64,000 nt of DNA from Ensifer adhaerens (GTDB lineage: Bacteria > Pseudomonadota > Alphaproteobacteria > Rhizobiales > Rhizobiaceae): NCBI RefSeq assembly GCF_002007205.1, contig NZ_LAZS01000012.1:1-64000 (forward strand), in the 5' to 3' direction. The notes beneath the pieces were generated by a model. The model was not told where the DNA came from and made no database searches. It worked only from the letters and a program-made list of their open reading frames with translations. Numbering within the stretch: the first letter of the stretch is position 1; every line of letters starts with the position of its first letter. Positions 1-7,842 of the stretch are shown here, piece after piece. Both the position numbers and the translations under genes were made by a program.

Positions 1-312
1 GACGCCCTTGACGATCTTGGCGACGGCGAGCGGCTCGACCTGGTCTTCGGTCTCGACCAGGATGGCGCGGTCAGCGCCCATGGCGAGCGCCGTCCGCAGC
101 GTCTCTTCGGCCTTGGCCGGACCGACGGACACGACGACGACTTCGTCCGCCTTGCCGGCTTCCTTCAGCCGCAGCGCTTCTTCGACCGAGATTTCGTCGA
201 ACGGGTTCATCGACATCTTCACGTTCGCAAGCTCGACGCCCGAACCGTCTGCCTTCACGCGGATCTTGACGTTGTAGTCAACGACCCGCTTCACCGTCAC
301 AAGTATTTTCAT
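1..312 (-). CDS. etfB: Electron transfer flavoprotein beta subunit, N-terminal part (cut by window edge)
   Basis: The reverse strand encodes 104 residues starting [19 protein letters not shown] and running off the left edge in an open frame. This is the conserved N-terminus of EtfB, including the [16 protein letters not shown] segment and the [15 protein letters not shown] segment. EtfB pairs with EtfA to bind FAD and AMP and carries electrons from flavin dehydrogenases to ETF-ubiquinone oxidoreductase. The start at 312 has a purine-rich GGGAGAAAGG sequence upstream. It lies only 44 bases downstream of the cupin gene on the same strand, so it may be co-transcribed with the N-demethylase; trimethylamine-dehydrogenase-type demethylases pass electrons to ETF. 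It could equally be the housekeeping etfBA operon with its own promoter. Confidence 0.93.
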   Translation of the reverse strand, partial: MKILVTVKRVVDYNVKIRVKADGSGVELANVKMSMNPFDEISVEEALRLKEAGKADEVVVVSVGPAKAEETLRTALAMGADRAILVETEDQVEPLAVAKIVKGV

Positions 313-356
313 GGCGAACCTTTCTCCCGCGCTCGGTATCGGCCGAACGCCTTTCG

Positions 357-962
357 TCAGTGTCTCGATCGATCAGGCAACAATGCCCAGAATGCAAACA
401 GCGGTTTTTCACCGGAACGCATGGCGTGTTTGACGCCAGGCGGATTGTAGAAGGAACCTCCGATCCCGGGTGAAAACCATTCGGAATCGCCATGCTGAAA
501 CTCGCCTTCCGACAGGACGAGGTAAGTCTCTTCCGGGGCGTGGTCGTGGTCGGGATAGCGCGCGTTCGGCGCCATCAGCGTCGCGCCAAGCCAGAGGTCC
601 CTCCGATCCTCCAGGCCGCCCGGTCCGACGATCATCGCATTGGCGTGGCCCATCAGGAAATTCTCGCTGGCCGTATGGTCGTAGACCGAGCGCCACTTCC
701 ATTCGAGCATCGGCTCAAGGTCCGAGAAGCGCCTGATTAGCGTATCCAGGGACGATCGGCCGGTTTCTGCAGCCAGCACACCGTCGAGATGTTGGCTGCA
801 GACCGGGAGGCGCTTGCCGATGTCCAAACGTTGCGGTTGCGGCGCTTCAAGCTGGGCAAAGATCTGCATCAGTGATTGGCGCGCCGTCAGATCCTGTGAA
901 AACTGGTTGAACGCGACAAAGGCCGCGTCCAGAAACGCTTGCAAGGCGTCCAACCGCGCCAT
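357..962 (-). CDS. DMSP-lyase-family cupin protein (DddQ-like)
   Basis: A 201-residue protein with a helical N-terminal half and a C-terminal cupin barrel. Putative metal ligands are H139 and H141, the following E144/E145, Y147, and H179 in PPGVKHAM. This spacing resembles the dimethylsulfoniopropionate lyase cupin family (DddQ, DddL, DddW), where His/Glu ligands and a Tyr act in beta-elimination. It starts two bases after the stop of the FMN/FAD demethylase gene, so the two are almost certainly co-transcribed, with etfB following. Family membership is likely. Substrate is open: true DMSP cleavage is possible, but the context of quaternary-amine enzymes and importers suggests it could act on, or merely bind, a betaine or a breakdown product. 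Confidence 0.72.
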   Translation of the reverse strand: MARLDALQAFLDAAFVAFNQFSQDLTARQSLMQIFAQLEAPQPQRLDIGKRLPVCSQHLDGVLAAETGRSSLDTLIRRFSDLEPMLEWKWRSVYDHTASENFLMGHANAMIVGPGGLEDRRDLWLGATLMAPNARYPDHDHAPEETYLVLSEGEFQHGDSEWFSPGIGGSFYNPPGVKHAMRSGEKPLFAFWALLPDRSRH

Positions 963-964
963 TC

Positions 965-3001
965 TCAGATGTCCTTGGCAAGACGCAGCGCATCGTAGAT
1001 GGCCGCATGTGTGTTGCGGGCGGCGACCGCGTCACCGATCCGGAAGAGTTGATAGGCGCCCTCCGGGTTGCGTTCGACGGACTGCGGCGTGCCGGCAATA
1101 AGCTCTTCGTAGGAGACTTCGCCGAGGTTCCTTGAGCCAGGCTTCAATTCGAAATAGAGGTCGTCCAGCGGGATGGTGCCGTGGTTGACGACGATCTGGT
1201 CGAAGGTCTGCTGCTTGGCCACACCACCATAGTCACTGCCGACATGGGCGATGATCTGGTTGCCACTCTTTTCAACCGACTCCAGCCGGTACGTGACGGT
1301 GAGGGTCACGTCGAGCTTCTGCAGCGAGCGCATGTAGGGAACGAGGTTCATCGCCATGACCTCGGGCGCAAACGAGCGGTCCGGTGTCATGATTTCGACC
1401 TTGGCACCGGCTTTGGCGAGGAACTCGGCAGCCTGGAGGCCCGCATGGTCGCCGGCGTCGTCGAAGATGAGCACGTTGGTTCCAGGTTTCACATCACCGG
1501 AGATGATGTCCCAGGAGGAAACGACGAGTTCGTTGCCCTTCGACAGCACCTCCGTGTGCGGCAGTCCACCGGTCGCGATGATGACGACATCGGGCTTTTC
1601 GGTGAGTACAGTGTCAGCCTCGGCCCAGGTATTGAACCGGAAGGTGACGCCGAGCTTTTCGCATTGGCTCATGCGCCAGTCGATAATGCTGATCATTTCC
1701 CGCCGGCGCTCGCTCTGGGCCGTCAGGCGGATTTGACCGCCCGGATTATTCGCGGCCTCCAAAACGACGACCTCGTGGCCCCGCTCCGCAGACACGCGGG
1801 CGGCTTCAAGGCCGGCCGGCCCCGCCCCCACGATGACGACTTTCTTGCCAACGGCGGCCTTCGGGATCCGATGCGGCATCGTCTCTTCGCGGCCGGTCGC
1901 GGCGTTATGGATGCAGAAGGCCATGCCACCTTGATAGATGCGATCAAGACAGTAGTTGGCGCCGACGCAAGGGCGGATATCATCCTCGCGCTTTTCCATG
2001 ATCTTGCGCACGATATGCGGGTCGGTCATGTGGGCGCGGGTCATGCCGATCATGTCGACCTTGCCGGCAGCGATCGCGTGACGAGCCGTCGCCACGTCCT
2101 GGATCTTCGCGGCATGGAAGGTCGGGAACTTGGTTGCCGCGCGCACATCGCCGGCAAAATCCAGATGCGGCGCGCTCGCCATCCCCTGGATCGGGATGAC
2201 ATCTGTCAGGCCCGGATCCGTATCGATATGACCGCGGATGACATTCAGGTAATCGATGAGGCCGCTTTCCTTGAGACGACGGGAGATCTCCAGGCCTTCG
2301 GCCTTTCCGGTCCCGCCGGGAAGACATTCATCTGCCGTATAGCGAACGCCGAGGATAAAGTCGTTGCCGACCCTTTCGCGCATGGCCTTGAAGACGTCGA
2401 AACAAAAGCGCAAGCGGTTATCGAGCGAACCGCCGTAGGGACCGTCGAGCTCGTTGGTGAGCGGCGAGGTGAACTGGTCAATGAGATGCCCGTAGGCTTC
2501 CAGCTCGACACCATCCATACCGCCCGCCTTCATCCGTTCGGCGGCGTCCGCAAAGTCCTTGATAATGCGCTCGATGTCCCAGTCTTCGAGCTTCTTGGGA
2601 AAGGCACGGTGCGCTGCCTCGCGATGGTGTGAGGGTGCAACGACCGGGAGCCAATCACCCTTGTCCCAGCGAGTACGCCTGCCGAGGTGCGTGAGCTGGA
2701 TCATGATCGCAGCTCCCTCTTCATGCACGGCGTCGGTCATTTGCCGGATCCACGGCACGATCTCGTCCTTGTAGGCGAGCAGGTTGTTGAAGACCGGAGG
2801 GCTGTCCTTGGAGACCGCCGCCGAGCCAGCGGTCATCGTCAGCGCCACGCCGCCCTTTGCCCGCTCAACCGTATAGGCGCGGTAGCGGTCCTTCGGCATG
2901 CCGTCTTCGGGATAGGCAGGCTCGTGAGACGTAACAATGATGCGGTTGCGCAGGGTCAAATGCTTCAACTGAAACGGCTGAAGCAGGGGATCGTTCGACA
3001 T
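965..3001 (-). CDS. NADH:flavin oxidoreductase/FAD-type N-demethylase (StcD/DgcA-like)
   Basis: This 678-residue protein has the trimethylamine dehydrogenase layout: an Old Yellow Enzyme TIM barrel with FMN (about 1-340), an iron-sulfur segment (345-363), then a Rossmann FAD/NAD domain with VGAGPAGLEAARVSAERG. The N-terminus closely resembles rhizobial N-methylproline demethylase StcD and dimethylglycine demethylase DgcA as I remember them. Such enzymes oxidatively remove an N-methyl group and pass electrons onward, often to ETF. Cluster ligands are C345, C351 and C363; the fourth position is A348, unlike trimethylamine dehydrogenase. The start at 3001 has GGAG eight bases upstream. It heads the operon with the cupin and etfB and is divergent from a TetR gene. 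Exact substrate (N-methylproline, hydroxy-N-methylproline or dimethylglycine) is inferred only. Confidence 0.85.
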   Translation of the reverse strand: MSNDPLLQPFQLKHLTLRNRIIVTSHEPAYPEDGMPKDRYRAYTVERAKGGVALTMTAGSAAVSKDSPPVFNNLLAYKDEIVPWIRQMTDAVHEEGAAIMIQLTHLGRRTRWDKGDWLPVVAPSHHREAAHRAFPKKLEDWDIERIIKDFADAAERMKAGGMDGVELEAYGHLIDQFTSPLTNELDGPYGGSLDNRLRFCFDVFKAMRERVGNDFILGVRYTADECLPGGTGKAEGLEISRRLKESGLIDYLNVIRGHIDTDPGLTDVIPIQGMASAPHLDFAGDVRAATKFPTFHAAKIQDVATARHAIAAGKVDMIGMTRAHMTDPHIVRKIMEKREDDIRPCVGANYCLDRIYQGGMAFCIHNAATGREETMPHRIPKAAVGKKVVIVGAGPAGLEAARVSAERGHEVVVLEAANNPGGQIRLTAQSERRREMISIIDWRMSQCEKLGVTFRFNTWAEADTVLTEKPDVVIIATGGLPHTEVLSKGNELVVSSWDIISGDVKPGTNVLIFDDAGDHAGLQAAEFLAKAGAKVEIMTPDRSFAPEVMAMNLVPYMRSLQKLDVTLTVTYRLESVEKSGNQIIAHVGSDYGGVAKQQTFDQIVVNHGTIPLDDLYFELKPGSRNLGEVSYEELIAGTPQSVERNPEGAYQLFRIGDAVAARNTHAAIYDALRLAKDI

Positions 3002-3045
3002 GCGACGGGCTCCGGTTTATGGGAATTTATCGCAACGGTAAGCGG

Positions 3046-3110
3046 AAATGTACATATGTGTCAATAATCAAAAACACCGTGGTTCAGATATTCGACACAC
3101 ATGTACATTT
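3046..3110. promoter_or_regulatory. Paired inverted TetR-operator-like boxes between the divergent demethylase and tetR genes
   Basis: Two boxes, 3046-3062 and 3094-3110, are reverse complements of each other at 16 of 17 positions. Each holds the palindrome ATGTACAT (3048-3055 and 3101-3108), whose centres are 53 bases apart, about five helical turns. They sit between the starts of the divergent genes at 3001 and 3149. The arrangement fits autoregulation and control of the demethylase operon by the adjacent TetR protein; binding is inferred. Confidence 0.6.
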
Positions 3111-3148
3111 TGCTTGAAACGGCCGTTTGGATTTGTTAGGAGGCAATC

Positions 3149-3778
3149 ATGGAACAGGCGATGACTGACACTGGCTGGCGCGGTTCTCAGGAGGGATGGC
3201 TCGAGGCCGCCTATGACTCCCTGCTCGAGTCGGGCGTGGACTCGGTGAAGATCCTGCCGTTGGCCAAACGGCTCAATCTTTCCCGGACCAGCTTCTATTG
3301 GTTCTTCAAGGACCGGGAGGAACTGCTGAGTGCCCTCGTCGCGCGCTGGAGGGAGAAGAATACCGGTAATCTGGTCAAACAGTCCGAAGCCTATGCGGAG
3401 TCCTTGGCCGAGGCGATGCTGAACGTTTTCGACTGCTGGGTGAACAAGGAACTGTTCGACTCCCAGTTCGAGTTCGCCGTTCGCAGCTGGGCGCTGCAAT
3501 CGCCCGAGATACAGGCCGAAGTCCATGAGGCCGATCAGGCGAGAATGGAGGCGCTGGGCCGCATGTTCATGCGGTTCGGATATGACGCGGGACCGGCGGA
3601 CGTTCGCGCACGAACGACCTACCTGGTCCAGATTGGATACATCTCGATGCAGTCCAAGGAGGATCTTGCGCTCCGCATGAAGCGCATTCCGGAATACATC
3701 GCGATTTACACCGGACAAACACCACAGCAGAGGGAGCTCGATCGCTTCTTCGCCCGGCATGGCTACAAACCAGAGTGA
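3149..3778 (+). CDS. TetR/AcrR family transcriptional regulator
   Basis: A 209-residue protein with a TetR-type helix-turn-helix at about residues 15-60 (LAKRLNLSRTSFYWFFKDREELLSALV) and an alpha-helical ligand domain. The start at 3149 has a perfect AGGAGG five bases upstream. It is divergent from the demethylase/cupin/etfB operon across a pair of inverted palindromic boxes and is followed by the ProC-like gene eight bases after its stop. By position it likely controls demethylase expression in response to a methylated amine or a product. The ligand cannot be read from the sequence. Confidence 0.85.
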   Translation: MEQAMTDTGWRGSQEGWLEAAYDSLLESGVDSVKILPLAKRLNLSRTSFYWFFKDREELLSALVARWREKNTGNLVKQSEAYAESLAEAMLNVFDCWVNKELFDSQFEFAVRSWALQSPEIQAEVHEADQARMEALGRMFMRFGYDAGPADVRARTTYLVQIGYISMQSKEDLALRMKRIPEYIAIYTGQTPQQRELDRFFARHGYKPE

Positions 3779-3785
3779 GAGAAGC

Positions 3786-4586
3786 ATGGAAACGGGCGGG
3801 CCTTTGAGGGTTGGCGTAATTGGTGGTGCGGGATGGCTGGGCGGAGCAATCGCCGACGCCATTCTCGACGCCGGCATCGTCGAGCCTCAAGACCTGTCAC
3901 TGTCCTATCGCAGCGACCGGCCCGACCGTTTCGATCACTCCTTCTGGACAACAGACAACCAGGCACTCGCCGACCGTTCGGACGTTATCGTTCTCTCCGT
4001 CCGCCCGGCCGACTGGCAAAACCTCAACGTCGATGCCAAAGGCAAACTGCTCATCTCCGTCATGGCCGGAATTCGCCTGAACGCTCTCAGCGAGCACCAC
4101 CGCACCGACCGCGTGGTCCGCACACTGCCCAATGCAGCGGCCGAAGTTCGCAAATCCTATACCCCCTGGATCGCCAGCGCTGGGCTGCAGCACGGTGATC
4201 GAGCGGTCGTAAAGGCGATCTTCGACGCTTGCGGCTCTCAGGATGAGGTGCGCTCGGAGGCCGAGATTGACTATCTGACCGGCCTCACCGGATCGGGTCC
4301 AGCCTTTCCGGCGCTGCTCGCTGCAGCGATGATGGCAGACGCCATCTCGCACGGACTGGAGCCGGAGATCGCCAAGCGCGCCGTCAACGCCCTCGTCGTG
4401 GGCGCCGGCCACCTGCTGGAACAGCGTGACGACTGTCCGACCGACATTGTCCAGACCTTCCTCGACTATCGCGGCACCACTGCGGCCGCGATCGAGGAAA
4501 TGCGCGCGGCCGGCTTTGATGCCGCCGTTTCGCGCGGGTTGTCGGCGGCGTTCAGGAAATCGGTTCGCATGGGAGAAGCCTCCTAG
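3786..4586 (+). CDS. Pyrroline-5-carboxylate reductase family (ProC-like) protein
   Basis: A 266-residue protein from the ATG at 3786; an in-frame ATG at 3759 overlaps the tetR end and lacks a good ribosome site. Residues about 6-20 hold the Rossmann motif VGVIGGAGWLG, and the C-terminal part carries the ProC signature with LTGSGPAFPALLAAAM and a long dimerisation helix bundle. ProC enzymes reduce pyrroline-5-carboxylate to proline with NAD(P)H. In a locus for (hydroxy)proline-betaine-like compounds it may act on a pyrroline intermediate rather than in proline biosynthesis. It follows tetR closely and precedes the first betaine transporter, suggesting one plus-strand operon. Confidence 0.8.
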   Translation: METGGPLRVGVIGGAGWLGGAIADAILDAGIVEPQDLSLSYRSDRPDRFDHSFWTTDNQALADRSDVIVLSVRPADWQNLNVDAKGKLLISVMAGIRLNALSEHHRTDRVVRTLPNAAAEVRKSYTPWIASAGLQHGDRAVVKAIFDACGSQDEVRSEAEIDYLTGLTGSGPAFPALLAAAMMADAISHGLEPEIAKRAVNALVVGAGHLLEQRDDCPTDIVQTFLDYRGTTAAAIEEMRAAGFDAAVSRGLSAAFRKSVRMGEAS

Positions 4587-4649
4587 CGCCGGAGGGCAGG
4601 TTTGCGGCAACCCGCTCCAAAAGAAGAAGCCGCCAAAGAGGGAACGATA

Positions 4650-5651
4650 ATGAAAAGCTTGCTTGCATCGACATGCCTCTTCCTTGGGACCATCGCCGGA
4701 TCATCGCTCGCCAACGCGGCCGACTGCGGCAGCGTCACCATCGCCAGCATGAACTGGCAAAGTGCCGAGGTCATTTCCAATCTCGACAAGATCATCCTCA
4801 ATGAAGGTTACGGCTGCAGCGCCGAAATCACCATCGGCGATACCGTACCGACGATCACCTCCATGGCGGAAAAAGGCGAGCCGGATATCGCGCCCGAGGC
4901 CTGGATCGATCTGCTTCCCGACGTGGTCAAGAAGGGAACCGAAGAAGGCCGTATCGTAAAGGTCGGGTCTCCGCTTCCCGACGGCGGCGTCCAGGGCTGG
5001 TGGATCCCGAAGTACTTTGCCGATGCCCACCCGGACATCAAGACGATTCCCGACCTGCTGAAGCATCCCGATCTCATCAAGGATCCTGAAGACCCGAGCA
5101 AGGGCGCGATCTTCAATGGCCCGCAAGGTTGGGGCGGCACGGTCGTGACCGCACAGCTCTACAAGGCTTTCGACGCCGAAAAGGCTGGCTGGACGCTGGT
5201 TGATACCGGCTCCGCTGCGGGTCTCGACGGGTCGATCGCCAAGGCCTACGAACGCAAGGAAGGCTGGGTCGGCTACTACTGGGCGCCGACCGCCCTCCTC
5301 GGCAAATACGAGATGGTGCAACTCGAAGCCGGCGTGCCCTATGACGCAGCGGAGTGGAAGCGCTGCGTAACGGTTGCCGAATGCACCGATCCCAAGCCCA
5401 GCGCATGGCCGGTCGACACGATTGTGACGCTGGTCGCCAAGCCCTTCTCCGAAAAGGCCGGCCCGGAGGTCATGGACTACCTCAACAAGCGCTCCTGGAG
5501 CAACGAGACGATCGCCAAGCTGATGGCCTGGATGACCGACAACCAGGCGAGCGGCGAAGAAGGTGCCAAGCACTTCCTCGAAGAAAACCCGGATATCTGG
5601 AAAAAGTGGGTTTCGCCCGAGGCCGCCACGAAGATCGAGGCCGCGCTCTAA
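4650..5651 (+). CDS. Glycine betaine/proline betaine-type ABC transporter substrate-binding protein (copy A)
   Basis: A 333-residue periplasmic protein from the ATG at 4650, preceded by GAGGGA; longer in-frame starts would bury the signal peptide. Residues 1-24 (MKSLLASTCLFLGTIAGSSL...) form a signal peptide ending near ANA. The mature part is an OpuAC-type binding domain rich in aromatic residues that typically build the cation box for quaternary ammonium: WQSAEV, WIDLLP, WWIPKYF and GYYWAPT. Followed by its own permease and ATPase. A second copy at 15769-16770 matches it at well over four residues in five. Substrate is probably a betaine, perhaps a proline-derived one given the neighbours. 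Confidence 0.9.
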   Translation: MKSLLASTCLFLGTIAGSSLANAADCGSVTIASMNWQSAEVISNLDKIILNEGYGCSAEITIGDTVPTITSMAEKGEPDIAPEAWIDLLPDVVKKGTEEGRIVKVGSPLPDGGVQGWWIPKYFADAHPDIKTIPDLLKHPDLIKDPEDPSKGAIFNGPQGWGGTVVTAQLYKAFDAEKAGWTLVDTGSAAGLDGSIAKAYERKEGWVGYYWAPTALLGKYEMVQLEAGVPYDAAEWKRCVTVAECTDPKPSAWPVDTIVTLVAKPFSEKAGPEVMDYLNKRSWSNETIAKLMAWMTDNQASGEEGAKHFLEENPDIWKKWVSPEAATKIEAAL

Positions 5652-5669
5652 GCAGCACTGCCACAAGCC

Positions 5670-5698
5670 CGGTGCGGTTTGCCTCGCAGGCCGCACCG
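5670..5698 (+). repeat. Intergenic hairpin between substrate-binding and permease genes (copy A)
   Basis: An eight-base perfect inverted repeat, CGGTGCGG (5670-5677) and CCGCACCG (5691-5698), with a 13-base loop and no T run. Such hairpins after binding-protein genes often stabilise the upstream mRNA so the binding protein is made in excess. A related hairpin occurs at the same place in copy B. Confidence 0.6.
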
Positions 5699-5752
5699 TT
5701 CCTGCCGACATAACAAGAAGAACGGATCGGCTCTTTCGAGAAGGGGAACCGA

Positions 5753-6640
5753 ATGGACTGGTTTTATCAATTTCCGCATATGAACGACAACGCGCTTCGG
5801 GACCTGAAGAAGGTCATCGACGAGACTTTTCGCGGCTTCACCCGTAATTACGGCGAACTGATCGAGGGCTTCTTCGCACCGCTGCAGCATTTTCTGATCG
5901 CCGCCGAACGATTCATGACCAAGACGCCCTGGCCGATCATCACGCTGCTGATCCTCGCCATCGCCTGGGCAGCGACCAGAAGCATTCGCATCGCCGCCGG
6001 CTGTCTTGTGACGCTGTTGTTGATCGGCTACTTCGGCATGTGGGACGATACGATGCGGACGATCTCGATGATCTTCGTCTGCACCGTTCTGTCGATCGCC
6101 ATCGGACTGCCGATCGGCATTCTCATGGCGCGTTCCGACAGGGTCCAACGGGTCGTCAATCCGGTACTCGACGTGATGCAGACCATGCCGAGCTTCGTCT
6201 ACCTGATCCCCGTCGTCATGCTGCTCGGCATCGGCAAGGTTCCCGGACTGATCGCCGTCGTCATCTACGCCATCCCGCCGATGATCCGCCTCACCAATCT
6301 CGGCATTCGCCTGGTCGACAAGGATGTTCTGGAAGCCGCCGATGCTTTCGGCGCCGACAACAAGCAGAAGCTCTTCAAGGTGCAGCTCCCGCTTGCGCTG
6401 CCGACCATTATGGCCGGCATCAACCAGACGATCATGATGGCGCTCGCCATGGTCGTCATTGCCTCGATGATTGGCGTTCAGGGCCTTGGACAGCCGGTAT
6501 TGAAGGCAATCGCCAACCAGTATTTCACGCTCGGCATCTTCAATGGCCTCGCCATCGTCGGCATCGCCATCATGTTCGACCGTGTCAGCCAGGCCTATGG
6601 CGAGAGACTGCAGAAGCACCGGGAGGTCGTCCATGGTTGA
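5753..6640 (+). CDS. Betaine ABC transporter permease (copy A)
   Basis: A 295-residue inner-membrane protein of the ProW/OpuAB family. An amphipathic N-terminus (about 1-50) precedes several hydrophobic segments, and the binding-protein-dependent transport fold contains the loop EAADAFGADNKQKLFKVQLPLALPTIMAG, the EAA motif that docks on the ATPase. AAGGGG lies upstream of the ATG. The stop overlaps the next gene's start by eight bases. Its near-duplicate is at 16860-17747, differing most in the N-terminus and around the EAA loop. Confidence 0.92.
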   Translation: MDWFYQFPHMNDNALRDLKKVIDETFRGFTRNYGELIEGFFAPLQHFLIAAERFMTKTPWPIITLLILAIAWAATRSIRIAAGCLVTLLLIGYFGMWDDTMRTISMIFVCTVLSIAIGLPIGILMARSDRVQRVVNPVLDVMQTMPSFVYLIPVVMLLGIGKVPGLIAVVIYAIPPMIRLTNLGIRLVDKDVLEAADAFGADNKQKLFKVQLPLALPTIMAGINQTIMMALAMVVIASMIGVQGLGQPVLKAIANQYFTLGIFNGLAIVGIAIMFDRVSQAYGERLQKHREVVHG

Positions 6641-7709
6641 CCACGCTTTCGGCGGCATCGCGATCCGCCATCTCTACAAGATCTTCGGGCCAAACGCCGG
6701 GGCGCATGTCGAGGCAGTCAGGAACGGCCTGACCAAGACCGAACTGAACGAGCGGCACGGACATGTGCTCGGCCTAAGTGACATCAACATCGAAATGCCG
6801 TCCGGCTCCATCCAGGTCATCATGGGGCTTTCCGGATCGGGCAAGTCGACGCTCATCCGCCACATCAACCGCCTGATCGATCCGACCGCCGGCGAAGTCC
6901 TCGTCGACGGCGTCGACGTGGTGAAGATGCCGGAAGCGGAGCTGCGCGAATTCCGGCGCCACCAGACGGCCATGGTGTTCCAGAAGTTTGCCCTGCTTCC
7001 GCATCGAAGCGTGCTCGACAACACGATCTTCGGCCTTGAAATCCAGGGCGTATCACGTGCGCAGAGCATCGACACCGCCATGCGCTGGCTGGAGCGCGTT
7101 GGGCTCAAGGGCTTCGAGAAGAAGTACCCGAACCAGCTGTCGGGTGGCATGCAGCAGCGCGTCGGCCTTGCCCGGGCGCTCGCCAACGACGCGCCTGTTC
7201 TGCTCATGGATGAAGCCTATTCGGCCCTCGATCCCCTCATCCGGACAGACATGCAATCGGTGCTTCTGGACCTTCAGAAGGAGATCAAAAAGACGATCGT
7301 CTTCATCACCCACGATCTCGACGAAGCGCTGAGGCTCGGGGACCAGATCGCCATTCTTCGCGACGGCGAGGTCATCCAGCAGGGCACCAGCCAGGATATC
7401 GTGCTGAGGCCTGCCGACGACTATGTCGCCAATTTCGTCAAGGAGGTGAACCGGGGCCGCGTTGTGAACGTCGAGGCCGTTATGGCGCCACTTGGCGCGG
7501 CCGCGACCGGCGGCCCGAGCATCCCGGCCGGCGTCACGATCGAGGAGGCCGTGCGCACACTTGCATCTGCCCCCGAAGGCGACATCACGGTCATCGACGC
7601 ATCCGGCGGGCCTGTCGGCACCGTCACCTTCCGCCAGCTGGCGGGCGCGATGGTCAATGCGCGTGAGACGAACGATCACGCGATCGCAATCGCGGCCACC
7701 GCCGCCTGA
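6633..7709 (+). CDS. Betaine ABC transporter ATP-binding protein (copy A)
   Basis: A 358-residue ProV/OpuAA-type ATPase starting at 6633, overlapping the permease end by eight bases. Walker A is GLSGSGKSTL, the signature LSGGMQQRVGLARA and Walker B LLMDEAYSALDPL. After about residue 290 there is a short CBS-like regulatory tail (VTIEEAVRTLASAPEGDITVI) ending in an Ala-rich segment. It energises uptake through the permease encoded just upstream. The tail differs most from copy B (17740-18777), so any sensing function may differ. Confidence 0.92.
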   Translation: MVDHAFGGIAIRHLYKIFGPNAGAHVEAVRNGLTKTELNERHGHVLGLSDINIEMPSGSIQVIMGLSGSGKSTLIRHINRLIDPTAGEVLVDGVDVVKMPEAELREFRRHQTAMVFQKFALLPHRSVLDNTIFGLEIQGVSRAQSIDTAMRWLERVGLKGFEKKYPNQLSGGMQQRVGLARALANDAPVLLMDEAYSALDPLIRTDMQSVLLDLQKEIKKTIVFITHDLDEALRLGDQIAILRDGEVIQQGTSQDIVLRPADDYVANFVKEVNRGRVVNVEAVMAPLGAAATGGPSIPAGVTIEEAVRTLASAPEGDITVIDASGGPVGTVTFRQLAGAMVNARETNDHAIAIAATAA

Positions 7710-7725
7710 CTTTGCCGCCGTCTTA

Positions 7726-7749
7726 GTCGGGGCGGCTTGCCGCCCCGAC
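7726..7749. repeat. Perfect ten-base-pair hairpin downstream of ABC operon A
   Basis: GTCGGGGCGG (7726-7735) pairs perfectly with CCGCCCCGAC (7740-7749) around a four-base loop. It follows the ATPase stop by 16 bases and precedes the FMN/FAD gene. There is no T run, so it may attenuate, stabilise the 3' end, or be a weak terminator rather than a classical one. Confidence 0.6.
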
Positions 7750-7842
7750 AATCTCTCCTCCGGGCGGCCCGTCCGGGACTGCATGGAAGGCGGAGAGAGC
7801 CCGCCTTCGAATCCCGATCCTCCCCGCCCGGAGTTGCGCGCG

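Noticed and set aside
1181-2632. Plus-strand 483-codon open frame
   Set aside because: Antisense to the N-demethylase gene whose frame has clear family motifs; the open frame reflects GC-rich codon bias.
3759-3785. Upstream start for the ProC-like gene
   Set aside because: It overlaps the tetR end and lacks a ribosome site; the ATG at 3786 places the Rossmann motif at the usual distance.
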